A DNA stretch of 64,000 nucleotides, taken from the NCBI RefSeq assembly GCF_000701365.1, contig NZ_JNIK01000003.1, positions 1-64,000 of the forward strand, given 5' to 3'. The stretch is from Blastococcus sp. URHD0036 (GTDB taxonomy: Bacteria; Actinomycetota; Actinomycetes; Mycobacteriales; Geodermatophilaceae). Below are positions 49,814 through 58,959 of the stretch, one piece after another; position 1 is the first letter of the stretch, and every line of letters begins with the position of its first letter. A model generated the notes under the pieces. The model searched no databases and was not told the origin of the DNA. It saw only the letters and a program-made list of their open reading frames with translations. The position numbers and the translations under genes are program-made.

Positions 49814-51193
49814 CTAGGACAGCAGCTGCTCCACGGCGCGCTCGGCGTCCCGGATGCAGGCCGGCACGCCGACGCCCTCGTAGGCGGCGCCGGCCACGGC
49901 GAGCCCCGGCACCTCCGCCACCGCGGCGCGGACGGCGGCGACCCGGCCCCGGTGCCCGACGAGGTACTGCGGCAGCCCGCCGCCCCAGCGGACGACGCGG
50001 GTGTCGACCGGCTCCGGGCGGGAGAGCTGCAGGAGGTCCGCGACGTCGGCGACGACCGCCGCGGCCAGGTCGTCGTCGTCACGCTGCAGCTCGGCCTCGG
50101 CGCGGTACCGGCCCACCGACGAACGGACCAGCAGCAGCTCGCCGGCGAGGTGCGGCCACTTCGCCGACGACACCGTGACGCCCTTGACCAGCCGCCCGGT
50201 CACCGGCGGGACGAGCAGCCCGGAGCCCGCGGCCACCTCCTGCGCCGGAAACGCCATCGCCACGACCGCCATCGACGCGTACGGGATGCCCTCCAGCGGC
50301 GCCACCGCACCGGGCGCCACCACACCCAGCAGCCGGGCCGCCTTGGGCGCGGGGGCGGTGACGATCACGGCGTCCGCGGTCAACGTCTCCCGTACGGCCG
50401 CCGGGCCGACGGAGAGCTCGAAGCCGCTCGCGGTGCGGGTCAGCCGGTGCGCCGGGGTGTGCAGCCGGATCGCGGCGCGGGCGGCGGCGACCAGCGCCGC
50501 CGGCAGCGAGCCGATGCCGTCGCGGAGGGTCACGAAGACGGGGGCGTCGGCGTCGAACCGGCTGCGCGCGCCGGCGTCGCGGGAGGCCGCGGCGGCGCCC
50601 AGCACCGAGCCCGCGGCCGGCAGGTGCGCGGCCAGCTGCGGCATGGTGGCGGCCAGCGACAGCTCGTCGGCCCGCCCCGCGTAGACGCCACCGAGCAGCG
50701 GTTCGACCAGGCGGTCGACGACCTCGTCACCGAGCCGCTCGCGCAGCAGGGCGCCGACCGCGACATCGCCGTCCGGGCGCAGCGGCGGCAGCGAGACCTC
50801 GGCCGCGACCCGGGCCACTCCGGCCGGGGAGAGCACGCCGTCGAGACCCTCCGCCGACGCCGGGACCCCGAGCACGGTGCCCGCCGGCAGCGGGAAGCGG
50901 CCGTCGGGCAGGACGACGGACGCCTGGGTCGTCGCGGGCCGGACCAGCTCGTGCGCCAGCCCGAGGCGCTCCACCAGGCGCACCGCCTCCGGCACCCGGG
51001 CGAGCATCGCCTCGGGACCGGTGTCGTACCAGCGCCCGCCGAGCTCGACCCGGTCCAGCTTGCCGCCGATCCGGCCGCCGGCCTCGAGGACGACGATCTC
51101 GTCGTCCGGCCGCCGGCGCCGCCACTCGAACGCGGCCGTGAGCCCGGCGATGCCGGCGCCCACGACCACGAGCCGCCGCGGCCGCCCGCTCAT
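49814..51193 (-). CDS. hemY: Coproporphyrinogen/protoporphyrinogen oxidase HemY
   Basis: A 459-residue FAD-dependent oxidase. It has the N-terminal dinucleotide motif [16 protein letters not shown], the [20 protein letters not shown] segment, and a C-terminal [20 protein letters not shown] that completes the FAD site. Together with HemQ it points to the coproporphyrin-dependent heme route, in which HemY oxidises coproporphyrinogen III. The ATG overlaps the hemE stop (ATGA at 51190-51193). hemQ, which would be expected next, is instead ~10 kb further on. Confidence 0.92.
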   Translation of the reverse strand: MSGRPRRLVVVGAGIAGLTAAFEWRRRRPDDEIVVLEAGGRIGGKLDRVELGGRWYDTGPEAMLARVPEAVRLVERLGLAHELVRPATTQASVVLPDGRFPLPAGTVLGVPASAEGLDGVLSPAGVARVAAEVSLPPLRPDGDVAVGALLRERLGDEVVDRLVEPLLGGVYAGRADELSLAATMPQLAAHLPAAGSVLGAAAASRDAGARSRFDADAPVFVTLRDGIGSLPAALVAAARAAIRLHTPAHRLTRTASGFELSVGPAAVRETLTADAVIVTAPAPKAARLLGVVAPGAVAPLEGIPYASMAVVAMAFPAQEVAAGSGLLVPPVTGRLVKGVTVSSAKWPHLAGELLLVRSSVGRYRAEAELQRDDDDLAAAVVADVADLLQLSRPEPVDTRVVRWGGGLPQYLVGHRGRVAAVRAAVAEVPGLAVAGAAYEGVGVPACIRDAERAVEQLLS

Positions 51194-52260
51194 CGCGACG
51201 TCAGCTCGTGGACGAGCTCCACCACCCGGGTCAGCACGTCGGGATCGGTCTCCGGCAGCACGCCGTGGCCCAGGTTGAAGATGTGCCCGCGGGCGGCCCG
51301 GCCCTGGTCGACGACCCGGCGGACCTCGCGCTCGACGGTGTCGCGGTCCGCCAGCAGCACGGCGGGATCGAGGTTGCCCTGCACCGACCGGGACGGGCCG
51401 ATCCGGCGCACCGCCTCGTCCAGCGGCACCCGCCAGTCGACGCCCACGACGTCGGCACCGGCGTCCCCGATCAGCGGCAGCAGCTCGCCGGTGGCGACAC
51501 CGAAGTGGATCCGCGGCACGTCGCGCACGCCCTGCTCGCGGTTGCCCAGTCCGTCGAACACCGCCCGGGAGTGCGGCAGCACCCGCTCGGCGTAGTCGAC
51601 CGCGGAGAGGACGCCGGCCCAGGAGTCGAACAGCTGCACCGCCGAGGCGCCGGCGTCGACCTGGGTGCGGAGGAAGGTCGCCGCCGAGACCGCGAGCTTG
51701 CCCAGCAGCCGGCTCCACGCCTCGGGTTCGGCGTACATGAAGGCCTTGGTGCGGGCGTGCTCCTTGGAGGGTCCGCCCTCGATCAGATAGGTGGCGAGGG
51801 TGAACGGCGCCCCGGCGAAGCCGATCAGCGGCGTGGCACCCAGCTCGCCGACCAGCCGGCCGACCGCCGTCGCCAGGAAGTCCAGCTGCCCGGGCTCGAG
51901 GTCCGGCAGCGCGTCGACGTCGGCCACCGACCGCACCGGCGAGGCGATGACCGGCCCGATCCCGGGCTTGATCTCGATGTCGACGCCTGCGACCACCAGC
52001 GGCAGCACGATGTCGGAGAAGAGGATCGCCGCGTCCACGCCGTGCCGCCGCACCGGCTGGAGGGTGATCTCGGTGACCAGGTCGGGGTCCTGGCAGGAGT
52101 CGAGCATCTTCGTGCCGGCCCGCAGCTCGCGGTACTCCGGGAGCGACCGGCCGGCCTGCCGCATGAACCACACCGGCGTCCGGCTGACCGGCAGGCCGCG
52201 GGCTGCGCGCACCAGATCGGAGTCGGCTGGGGTGGTGGCGGAGCCGGCAACAGGGGTCAC
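51190..52260 (-). CDS. hemE: Uroporphyrinogen III decarboxylase HemE
   Basis: A 356-residue TIM-barrel enzyme that decarboxylates uroporphyrinogen III to coproporphyrinogen III. Signatures include [29 protein letters not shown] with its conserved Asp, [17 protein letters not shown], and the C-terminal [15 protein letters not shown]. The GTG at 52260 has GGAGG about 10 nt upstream. It is the first gene of the hemE-hemY unit and is divergent from the DUF3000 gene, with 72 bp between. Confidence 0.95.
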   Translation of the reverse strand: MTPVAGSATTPADSDLVRAARGLPVSRTPVWFMRQAGRSLPEYRELRAGTKMLDSCQDPDLVTEITLQPVRRHGVDAAILFSDIVLPLVVAGVDIEIKPGIGPVIASPVRSVADVDALPDLEPGQLDFLATAVGRLVGELGATPLIGFAGAPFTLATYLIEGGPSKEHARTKAFMYAEPEAWSRLLGKLAVSAATFLRTQVDAGASAVQLFDSWAGVLSAVDYAERVLPHSRAVFDGLGNREQGVRDVPRIHFGVATGELLPLIGDAGADVVGVDWRVPLDEAVRRIGPSRSVQGNLDPAVLLADRDTVEREVRRVVDQGRAARGHIFNLGHGVLPETDPDVLTRVVELVHELTSR

Positions 52261-52332
52261 GACCAGCCATCCTCCCAGACCGCCTGCGGCGCGTCGGCGA
52301 CGCAACACCGGGTACGGACCTACCCTGCGGAC

Positions 52333-52971
52333 GTGGAGCCACGCAGCCTGGCCGCGCGTCCCGGAGACGCCGCGGGTCCCGGGGACGAGCCGCCGGCGGA
52401 GTTCCGTGCCGCCGTCGACGCCCTGACCGGCCTGCAGGTCCGCCCGGAGATCATCGTCGAGCGCATCCCCGCGCCGCAGCGGCTGGCCCCCTGGGCGCAC
52501 GCGCTGGGCGCCCGGATCGACGACCCGGAGTCCGAGGACGCCGACGATCCGGACGAGATCGCCAGCGGGCGGTTCATCGTCCTCTACGACCCCGCCGGTC
52601 ACGAGGCGTGGGCCGGCACCACCCGCTGCGTCGGGTTCCTCTCCGCCGAGACCGACGAGCACCTGGTCGACGACGCGATGTTCTCCGAGGTCGCGTGGAG
52701 CTGGCTGACCGACGCGCTCGCCGACACCGGAGCGGCCTGGCACGCCCTCGGCGGCACCGTCACCCGCACCGCCTCGACCCGCTTCGGCGACCTGGCCGGC
52801 CCCGAGCACACCGTCGACGTGGAGATGCGCGCCTCCTGGACCGCCGAGGACACCGCGCTCGACCAGCACCTCGCCGCATGGCTCGAGGTCCTGGGCAACG
52901 CCGCCGGCCTCCCGCCGCCCGGGGTGCACCTGCTGGGTCCCACCGGACCCACCGGGGGCAGGAGTCTCTAA
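52333..52971 (+). CDS. DUF3000 family protein
   Basis: A 212-residue soluble actinobacterial protein of unknown function. Blocks such as [32 protein letters not shown] and [20 protein letters not shown] match DUF3000, which is nearly always found between hemE and the RNase D gene. GTG at 52333. The stop is followed 4 bp later by a 14-codon frame leading into the RNase D gene. Confidence 0.9.
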   Translation: MEPRSLAARPGDAAGPGDEPPAEFRAAVDALTGLQVRPEIIVERIPAPQRLAPWAHALGARIDDPESEDADDPDEIASGRFIVLYDPAGHEAWAGTTRCVGFLSAETDEHLVDDAMFSEVAWSWLTDALADTGAAWHALGGTVTRTASTRFGDLAGPEHTVDVEMRASWTAEDTALDQHLAAWLEVLGNAAGLPPPGVHLLGPTGPTGGRSL

Positions 52972-53019
52972 CATCGTGGGTCGGACAGACGACGACGAGG
53001 TCGAGAAGGTGGACCAGCC

Positions 53020-54303
53020 CTGAGCACCGACCCGCTCGACCCGGCCCCGCTCGACCCGGCCGTCGTCGACGGCGCGACCCCGCCTCCCGCCGAGGAGGAG
53101 ACGGCGCCGCCCGCGACGCCGCTGCTGGCGCCCCGCGACGGGCTGACCCCGGTCATCGACACCTCGACCGCGCTGGTGGAGTACGCCGAGGCCCTGCGCG
53201 GCGGCAGCGGTCCGGTCGCCGTCGACGCCGAGCGCGCGTCCGGCTACCGCTACGGCCAGCGCGCCTACCTGGTCCAGCTGCGCCGCGCCGGCGCCGGGAC
53301 CGGCCTGCTGGACCCGGTGCCGCTGCCCGACCTGTCGGTGGTCCAGGAGGCGATCGCCGACGCCGAATGGGTGCTGCACGCCGCCAACCAGGACCTCCCC
53401 TGCCTGGCCGAGATCGGCCTCGTCCCCCGCCGGCTGTTCGACACCGAGCTGGCCGCCCGCCTGGCCGGGCTGCCGCGGGTCGGGCTGGGCGCCGTCGTCG
53501 AGTCGCTGCTGGGCTACTCCCTGGTGAAGGGCCACTCCGCCGCCGACTGGAGCACCCGGCCGCTGCCCGACGAGTGGCTGGTCTACGCCGCGCTCGACGT
53601 CGAGGTGCTCGTCGACCTGCGCGACGCGCTGGCGGCCATCCTCGAGGAGCAGGGCAAGACCGAGTGGGCCCGGCAGGAGTTCGAGGCGATCCTGGCCGCC
53701 GGCCCCCCGACTCCCAAGCCTGATCCCTGGCGCCGCACGTCCGGGGTCCAGGGGCTGCGCAGCCGCCGCCAGCTGGGGATGCTCCGCTCGCTGTGGCAGG
53801 CCCGGGACGACCAGGCCCGCAAGCGCGACGTCGCCCCCGGCCGCGTGCTGCCGGACTCCGCGATGGTCTCCGCCGTCCAGGCCGATCCGCAGTCCGAGGG
53901 CGCGCTGCTCGAGCTCCCGGTGTTCCGCGGCCGGGCCAATCGCCGGCTGGTCAGCACGTGGTTCGGCGCCCTGGCCCGCGGCCGGGCGCTCGCCGAGGAC
54001 GACCTCCCGCCGCACAGCCGTCCGGGCGACGGGCCGCCGCCGGTCAACCGCTGGGCCGACCGCGACCCGGCGGCCGCGACCCGGCTGCAGGTCGCCCGGG
54101 CCGGGCTGGCGGAGCTGTCGACGAAGCACGAGGTGCCGGTGGAGAACCTGCTCTCCCCCGACCTCGTGCGCCGGCTGATGTGGAGCCCGCCGGAGCCGCG
54201 CGACGTCGAGGGTGTGGCCGCCGCCCTGCGCGCCGGTGGCGCCCGTGAGTGGCAGGTCGAGCTGACCCGCGACCTGCTGACCGACGCCGCCACCCGCGCC
54301 TAG
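53020..54303 (+). CDS. rnd: Ribonuclease D-like 3'-5' exonuclease (probable CTG start)
   Basis: About 427 residues. The DEDD exonuclease domain shows [33 protein letters not shown], and [21 protein letters not shown] in order, followed by two helical HRDC regions. It trims tRNA and other RNA 3' ends. The first in-frame ATG/GTG is at 53176, which would cut conserved N-terminal sequence ([15 protein letters not shown]). No earlier ATG, GTG or TTG exists after the DUF3000 stop, but a CTG at 53020 has AAGGTGG 8 nt upstream and overlaps the TGA of a 14-codon frame (52976-53023), which suggests coupled initiation. Confidence 0.85.
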   Translation: MSTDPLDPAPLDPAVVDGATPPPAEEETAPPATPLLAPRDGLTPVIDTSTALVEYAEALRGGSGPVAVDAERASGYRYGQRAYLVQLRRAGAGTGLLDPVPLPDLSVVQEAIADAEWVLHAANQDLPCLAEIGLVPRRLFDTELAARLAGLPRVGLGAVVESLLGYSLVKGHSAADWSTRPLPDEWLVYAALDVEVLVDLRDALAAILEEQGKTEWARQEFEAILAAGPPTPKPDPWRRTSGVQGLRSRRQLGMLRSLWQARDDQARKRDVAPGRVLPDSAMVSAVQADPQSEGALLELPVFRGRANRRLVSTWFGALARGRALAEDDLPPHSRPGDGPPPVNRWADRDPAAATRLQVARAGLAELSTKHEVPVENLLSPDLVRRLMWSPPEPRDVEGVAAALRAGGAREWQVELTRDLLTDAATRA

Positions 54304-54671
54304 CTCGCCCAGGGCGGCCGGAGGCGCGACCCGTCGGGGAGCACCGCCTCCAGGCCGGGCGTCGTGGTGACCCAGGCGGTGCACCCCTCCGGTCCGCCGT
54401 CGACGGCGAACTCCGCTCCGGGCGGTACGACGAGCACGTCCCCGGGACCCAGCGCGGAACGTGTGCCGTCCACCGACGCGGACAGCTCTCCGGTGAGGAC
54501 GAGCACGACCTCCTCCCGGGTCGGCCGGTGCGGCACGCCATGCAGGCCCGGCGAGACCTCGAGGCGCCAGGCGCACAGTTGCGCGCTTCCCCGGGACGGC
54601 GACACGTAGGCGTGGAACCGGCTGCCGTGAGCCTCGAACAGCTGGGCGTCGGCGGCGCAGACGACGGTCAT
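54300..54671 (-). CDS. Cupin-domain protein
   Basis: A 123-residue single-domain cupin. Motif 1 is degenerate ([20 protein letters not shown]) and motif 2 is [20 protein letters not shown]. One or two of the usual metal-binding His appear to be replaced, so metal binding is uncertain. GGAGGACCC precedes the ATG at 54671. The stop shares bases with the convergent RNase D stop (CTAG). It is transcribed divergently from a MarR regulator, which probably controls it through the tandem repeats between them. Confidence 0.8.
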   Translation of the reverse strand: MTVVCAADAQLFEAHGSRFHAYVSPSRGSAQLCAWRLEVSPGLHGVPHRPTREEVVLVLTGELSASVDGTRSALGPGDVLVVPPGAEFAVDGGPEGCTAWVTTTPGLEAVLPDGSRLRPPWAS

Positions 54672-54684
54672 GGGTCCTCCAAAG

Positions 54685-54722
54685 TGGTCAGGCTTCCTGT
54701 CTGGATGGTCAGGGTTCCTGTC
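54685..54722. promoter_or_regulatory. Two 17-bp direct repeats, 21-bp period, MarR operator candidate
   Basis: TGGTCAGGCTTCCTGTC (54685-54701) and TGGTCAGGGTTCCTGTC (54706-54722) differ at one base and are spaced exactly two helical turns apart. They fill the 72-bp gap between the divergent cupin and MarR starts. Confidence 0.65.
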
Positions 54723-54743
54723 CTCCTGTGTCAAGATGTCCGG

Positions 54744-55187
54744 GTGTCGCCCGCCGAGTGGTCCACTGCTGCCGCCGTCCTCCGCCTCGCCACGGAACTC
54801 GTCGACGCCATCCAGGACGGGGTCGCCGCCCGCGGCTTCCCCGACGTCCGCCCGGCCCACGGCTTCGCCTTCGTCCGGATCGCTGCCGGAGACGCCACGA
54901 CCGCCGATGTCGCGACCCACCTCGGCGTGACCAAGCAGTCCGCCAGCGAGCTCGTCGCCGCACTGGTGGAGCGGGGCTACGTGACCCGCGGCCCCGACCC
55001 GCGGGACGCGCGCGCCCGCCTGCTGACGCTCACGTCCCGCGGCCGGGCCTGCACCGAGGCCGCTGAGGCCGTGGCCGCCGACGCGGTCGCCGGCTGGCGC
55101 GAGCGACTGGGCGACGACCGCTTCGCGCTGCTGCGGGATGCACTGGCCGACCTGGCCCTGCCGGGAGCACTCCGCCCATCGTGGTGA
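54744..55187 (+). CDS. MarR-family transcriptional regulator
   Basis: A 147-residue winged-helix dimer. The DNA-binding part spans ATTADVATHLGVTKQSASEL, VAALVERGYVTRGPDPRDAR and the wing RARLLTLTSRGRACTEAAEA. The GTG at 54744 follows the direct repeats by 21 bp. Divergence from the cupin gene suggests a one-regulator, one-target module for a small aromatic or phenolic signal, which is typical of MarR proteins but unproven here. Confidence 0.87.
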   Translation: MSPAEWSTAAAVLRLATELVDAIQDGVAARGFPDVRPAHGFAFVRIAAGDATTADVATHLGVTKQSASELVAALVERGYVTRGPDPRDARARLLTLTSRGRACTEAAEAVAADAVAGWRERLGDDRFALLRDALADLALPGALRPSW

Positions 55188-55285
55188 GACACCGGCGGTG
55201 CGCTTGGCTCCTGTGGTTACCGACGGGTAACTTGAGTGGCGCCTGCCCGGATCCCGGGCGGATTCCACATCGCTGCGGAGGTCCC

Positions 55286-56488
55286 ATGTCCCGCTCCCTG
55301 CGCGAGGTCGTCTTCGTCGACGGCGTGCGCACCCCCTTCGGCAAGGCCGGCCCGAAGGGCATCTACGCCGAGACGCGCGCCGACGACCTCGTCGTCCGCG
55401 TCATCCGTGAGCTCCTGCGGCGCAACCCGTCGCTGCCGGCCGACCGCGTCGACGAGGTCGCCATCGCGGCGACCACGCAGACCGGCGACCAGGGCCTGAC
55501 CCTCGGCCGGACCGCGGCGCTGCTCGCCGGCCTGCCGAAGTCGGTGCCCGGCTACTCGATCGACCGCATGTGCGCCGGCGCGATGACCGCCGTGACCACC
55601 ACCGCCAGCGGCATCGCCTTCGGCGCCTACGACGTCGCCATCGCCGGCGGCGTCGAGCACATGGGCCGCCACCCGATGGGCGAGGGCGTCGACCCCAACC
55701 CGCGGATCGTCAGCGAGAAGCTGGTCGACCCCTCCGCGCTGGTGATGGGCTCCACCGCCGAGAACCTGCACGACCGCTTCCCGCACCTGACCAAGGAGCG
55801 CGCCGACGCGTTCGCCCTGGCCAGCCAGCAGAAGTACGCCAAGGCCGTGGCCAACGGCCAGATCGGCCCGGAGCTGGTGCCGATGGCGACCCGCAGCCAG
55901 GAGAACGGCTGGGGCCTGGCGACCGTCGACGAGCCGCCGCGGCCCGGCACCACGCTGGAGCAGCTGGGCGGCCTGAAGACGCCGTTCCGGCCGCACGGCC
56001 ACGTGACCGCCGGCAACGCCGCGGGCCTCAACGACGGCGCGACCGGCTGCCTGCTGGCCGCCGAGGAGGTCGCCCAGGAGCTGGGTCTGCCCATCGGCAT
56101 GCGGCTGGTCGGCTACGGCTTCGTCGGCGTCGAGCCCGAGGTCATGGGCATCGGTCCGGTGCCCTCGACCGAGCGGGCGCTGTCCCGCACCGGCCTGACC
56201 ATCGACGACATCGGCCTGTTCGAGCTGAACGAGGCGTTCGCCATCCAGGTGCTGGCCTTCCTCGACCACTTCGGCATCGCCGACGACGACGCGCGAGTGA
56301 ACCCCTGGGGCGGCGCCATCGCCGTCGGCCACCCGCTGGCCTCCTCCGGCGTCCGGCTGATGACGCAGCTGTCGCGGCAGTTCGCCGAGCGTCCCGACGT
56401 CCGCTACGGCCTGACCGCGATGTGCGTGGGCCTCGGCATGGGCGCCACCGTGATCTGGGAGAACCCCAACTGGGAGGGCGACAAGTGA
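55286..56488 (+). CDS. fadA: Acetyl-CoA acyltransferase (thiolase), FadA
   Basis: A 400-residue thiolase that cleaves 3-ketoacyl-CoA. Nucleophilic Cys is in DRMCAGAMTAV, and the C-terminal catalytic elements are NEAFAIQVLAF, GGAIAVGHPLASSG with His, and the second Cys in AMCVGLGMG. The length is normal. ATG at 55286 with GGAGG upstream. Its stop overlaps the fadB GTG start (GTGA), a compact trifunctional-like operon. No copy of the 1-17 kb operator-like motif is present. Confidence 0.93.
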   Translation: MSRSLREVVFVDGVRTPFGKAGPKGIYAETRADDLVVRVIRELLRRNPSLPADRVDEVAIAATTQTGDQGLTLGRTAALLAGLPKSVPGYSIDRMCAGAMTAVTTTASGIAFGAYDVAIAGGVEHMGRHPMGEGVDPNPRIVSEKLVDPSALVMGSTAENLHDRFPHLTKERADAFALASQQKYAKAVANGQIGPELVPMATRSQENGWGLATVDEPPRPGTTLEQLGGLKTPFRPHGHVTAGNAAGLNDGATGCLLAAEEVAQELGLPIGMRLVGYGFVGVEPEVMGIGPVPSTERALSRTGLTIDDIGLFELNEAFAIQVLAFLDHFGIADDDARVNPWGGAIAVGHPLASSGVRLMTQLSRQFAERPDVRYGLTAMCVGLGMGATVIWENPNWEGDK

Positions 56489-58569
56489 CCGCCGTGTTCG
56501 AGAACGAGGTCGTCACCGAGGCGCACGTCCGCTTCCTGACCTACCCGGGCCTGGCCGGGGAGATCGCGCTGATCACCCTGGACAACGGGCACGACCACAC
56601 CCGGCCCTCGACCTTCGGCCCGGGCGGGCTCGCGTCGCTGGACGCCGCCCTCGACGAGGTCGCGGCGCACACCCCGGCGCCGGCGGCCATCGCCGTCACC
56701 GGCAAGCCGTTCATCTTCGCCGTGGGTGCCGACCTCTCCGGCGTCCCGTCCGTCACCGACGCCGCAGCGGCGCGGGAGATCGCCGAGACCGGCCACCGGG
56801 TGTTCCGGCGGCTCAAGGACTCGACGATCCCGACGTTCGCCTTCGTCAACGGCGTGGCGCTCGGCGGCGGCCTGGAGCTGGCGCTGCACTGCCACTACCG
56901 GACGATCAGCGGCGGCGCGGCCGTCGCGTTCCCCGAGGCCTTCCTCGGGCTGGTCCCCGGCTGGGGCGGCACGCAGCTGCTGCCGAACCTCATCGGCATC
57001 GACGAGGCCGTCACGGTCATCGTCGAGAACGCCCTCGCGCAGAACAAGGTGACCGCCGGCCCGAAGGCGGCGGAGCTCGGCATCGCCGACGCGCTGTTCG
57101 AGCCGGCCGACTTCCTCGAGCGGTCGCTCGAGTGGGCCGTCGGCGTGCTCGACGGCTCGGTGGCCGTGCAGCGGCCCGAGGTCGACCGGTCGGCGTGGGA
57201 TGCCGCGATCGAGCGGGCCCGCGGCATCGTCGCGGCCCGCACCCGCAACGCCTCCCCCGGCGCCGTCCGGTCGGTCGACCTGCTCGAGCTGGCGCGCGAC
57301 GGCATGGGCGGCGAGGCCTTCACCGCCGGCACCGCCGCCGAGGACGAGGCGCTCACCGAGCTGCTGATGAGCGACCCGCTAAGGGCCTCGCTGTACTCGT
57401 TCGACCTGGTCAACAAGCGGGCGAAGCGGCCGGCCGGCGCGCCGGACAAGGCCCTGGCCCGCAAGGTCACCAAGGTCGGCGTCGTGGGCGCCGGCCTCAT
57501 GGCCTCGCAGCTGGCGATGCTGTTCGTCCGCCAGCTGAAGGTGCCGGTCGTGCTGACCGACATCGACCAGGCGCGGGTCGACAAGGGCGTGGCCTACGTG
57601 CACGGCGAGCTGGACAAGCTGGCCCAGCGCGGTCGGCTGAACCCCGACCGGCTCAACCAGCTCAAGGGCCTGGTCACCGGCTCGCTGTCCAAGGACGTCT
57701 TCGCCGACGCCGACCTCGTCATCGAGGCCGTCTTCGAGGAGATGTCGGTCAAGCAGCAGGTGTTCGCCGAGCTCGAGGCGATCGTGTCGCCGGAGTGCGT
57801 GCTGGCGACCAACACCTCGGCGCTCTCGGTCACCGAGATGGCGTCGAAGCTCGAGCACCCGGAGCGGGTCGTCGGGCTGCACTTCTTCAACCCGGTCGCC
57901 GTCCTCCCGCTGCTGGAGGTCGTCCGCGCCGAGCAGACCGACGACGCGTCGCTGGCCACCGCCTTCGCCGTCGGGAAGTCGCTGAAGAAGTCCTGCGTGC
58001 TGGTCGCGGACGCCCCGGCGTTCGTGGTGAACCGGCTCCTCACCCGCTTCCTGGGTGAGGTCACGGCGTCGGTGGAGCAGGGCACCCCGGTGGCCGTGGC
58101 CGACCGCGCCCTGGACCCGCTGGGCCTGCCGATGACGCCGTTCGAGCTGCTCACGCTCGTCGGCCCGCCGGTGGCGCTGCACGTGGCCGAGCGCATGCAC
58201 GAGGCCTTCCCCGACCGGTTTGCCGTCGGCGAGGGCCTGCGCAAGATGGTCGAGCTGGGCAAGTCGAGCGTCTACAGCGAGCCGGGCGTCGTCGACCCCG
58301 AGCTCGAGGGCATCGACGCCGGCGACGACCCGCTCACCGAGGAGCAGGTCCGGGACCGCGCCGTCGAGGCGCTGGCGCAGGAGATCCGGCTGATGCTCGA
58401 CGAGGGCGTCGTGCAGGCGGTGCAGGACATCGACCTGTGCATGATCCTCGGCGCCGGGTGGCCGTTCTGGCTGGGCGGCATCTCCGCCTACCTGGACCGC
58501 GCCGGCGTCTCGGAGCGGGTCACCGGCTCGCGGTTCCTCCCGGAGGGTGTGGCCTCGCTGCCCGCCTGA
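56485..58569 (+). CDS. fadB: Fatty-acid oxidation complex alpha subunit FadB
   Basis: A 694-residue fusion. Residues ~1-190 form an enoyl-CoA hydratase with both Glu residues (ALGGGLELALHC and FPEAFLGLVPGWGG). Residues ~320-690 form a 3-hydroxyacyl-CoA dehydrogenase with NAD motif VGVVGAGLMASQLAMLF (Ala instead of the usual second Gly), TNTSALSVTEMA and catalytic His in GLHFFNPVAVLPLLEVV. It performs hydration and oxidation before FadA thiolysis. It is translationally coupled to fadA and ends at a strong hairpin. Confidence 0.93.
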   Translation: MTAVFENEVVTEAHVRFLTYPGLAGEIALITLDNGHDHTRPSTFGPGGLASLDAALDEVAAHTPAPAAIAVTGKPFIFAVGADLSGVPSVTDAAAAREIAETGHRVFRRLKDSTIPTFAFVNGVALGGGLELALHCHYRTISGGAAVAFPEAFLGLVPGWGGTQLLPNLIGIDEAVTVIVENALAQNKVTAGPKAAELGIADALFEPADFLERSLEWAVGVLDGSVAVQRPEVDRSAWDAAIERARGIVAARTRNASPGAVRSVDLLELARDGMGGEAFTAGTAAEDEALTELLMSDPLRASLYSFDLVNKRAKRPAGAPDKALARKVTKVGVVGAGLMASQLAMLFVRQLKVPVVLTDIDQARVDKGVAYVHGELDKLAQRGRLNPDRLNQLKGLVTGSLSKDVFADADLVIEAVFEEMSVKQQVFAELEAIVSPECVLATNTSALSVTEMASKLEHPERVVGLHFFNPVAVLPLLEVVRAEQTDDASLATAFAVGKSLKKSCVLVADAPAFVVNRLLTRFLGEVTASVEQGTPVAVADRALDPLGLPMTPFELLTLVGPPVALHVAERMHEAFPDRFAVGEGLRKMVELGKSSVYSEPGVVDPELEGIDAGDDPLTEEQVRDRAVEALAQEIRLMLDEGVVQAVQDIDLCMILGAGWPFWLGGISAYLDRAGVSERVTGSRFLPEGVASLPA

Positions 58570-58582
58570 CGCACCGACCCGG

Positions 58583-58618
58583 CGGCCCGGACCCCTCAAC
58601 GGCGAGGGGTCCGGGCCG
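58583..58618 (+). terminator. Terminator after fadAB
   Basis: Perfect 15-bp arms CGGCCCGGACCCCTC (58583-58597) and complement (58604-58618) with a 6-nt loop, followed by TCGTCCTTT. It sits 13 bp past the fadB stop, between convergent units. Confidence 0.8.
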
Positions 58619-58656
58619 TCGTCCTTTCCGGGGGCGCCCCCAGGTGCGGCAGGGGG

Positions 58657-58959
58657 TCAGCGGAACTTGTGGGTGAGGCTGTCCATGTCGCGCTGCACCG
58701 AGGCGATCTTCACGTGCGACAGCCCGCCGCGGGCGCCGGCCAGCATCATCGCCTCGTGCGCGGCCCGGAGCGTGTCCCAGACGAGGTCGGCCTCGCCCTC
58801 GAGCGTCGTGCCGAGCGCGCCGACCTCGTAGCGCAGCCCCGAGCCGGCGATCACCTCGATCGCGGCCTCGACGTGCGCGTGCGGGTTCTCCGGGTAGCCG
58901 GGCGGCGAGGGAGCCACCTGGATCTCGGCGATCACCCACTCGCCGGTCGGCTCACTCAC
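58657..58959 (-). CDS. DUF77/MTH1187-like thiamine-binding-type protein
   Basis: A 100-residue small alpha/beta protein. It opens with [20 protein letters not shown] and has [20 protein letters not shown], matching the MTH1187/YkoF-like family (ferredoxin-like fold, some members bind thiamine). It is coupled to dxs by a GTGA overlap at 58956-58959. Because Dxs needs thiamine diphosphate, the pairing is suggestive, but function here is inference. Confidence 0.82.
   Translation of the reverse strand: MSEPTGEWVIAEIQVAPSPPGYPENPHAHVEAAIEVIAGSGLRYEVGALGTTLEGEADLVWDTLRAAHEAMMLAGARGGLSHVKIASVQRDMDSLTHKFR

Noticed and set aside
56485-58569. GAGLMAS in FadB as a broken NAD-binding motif
   Set aside because: An Ala in place of the second Gly is tolerated in Rossmann folds and the rest of the domain, including catalytic His, is intact.
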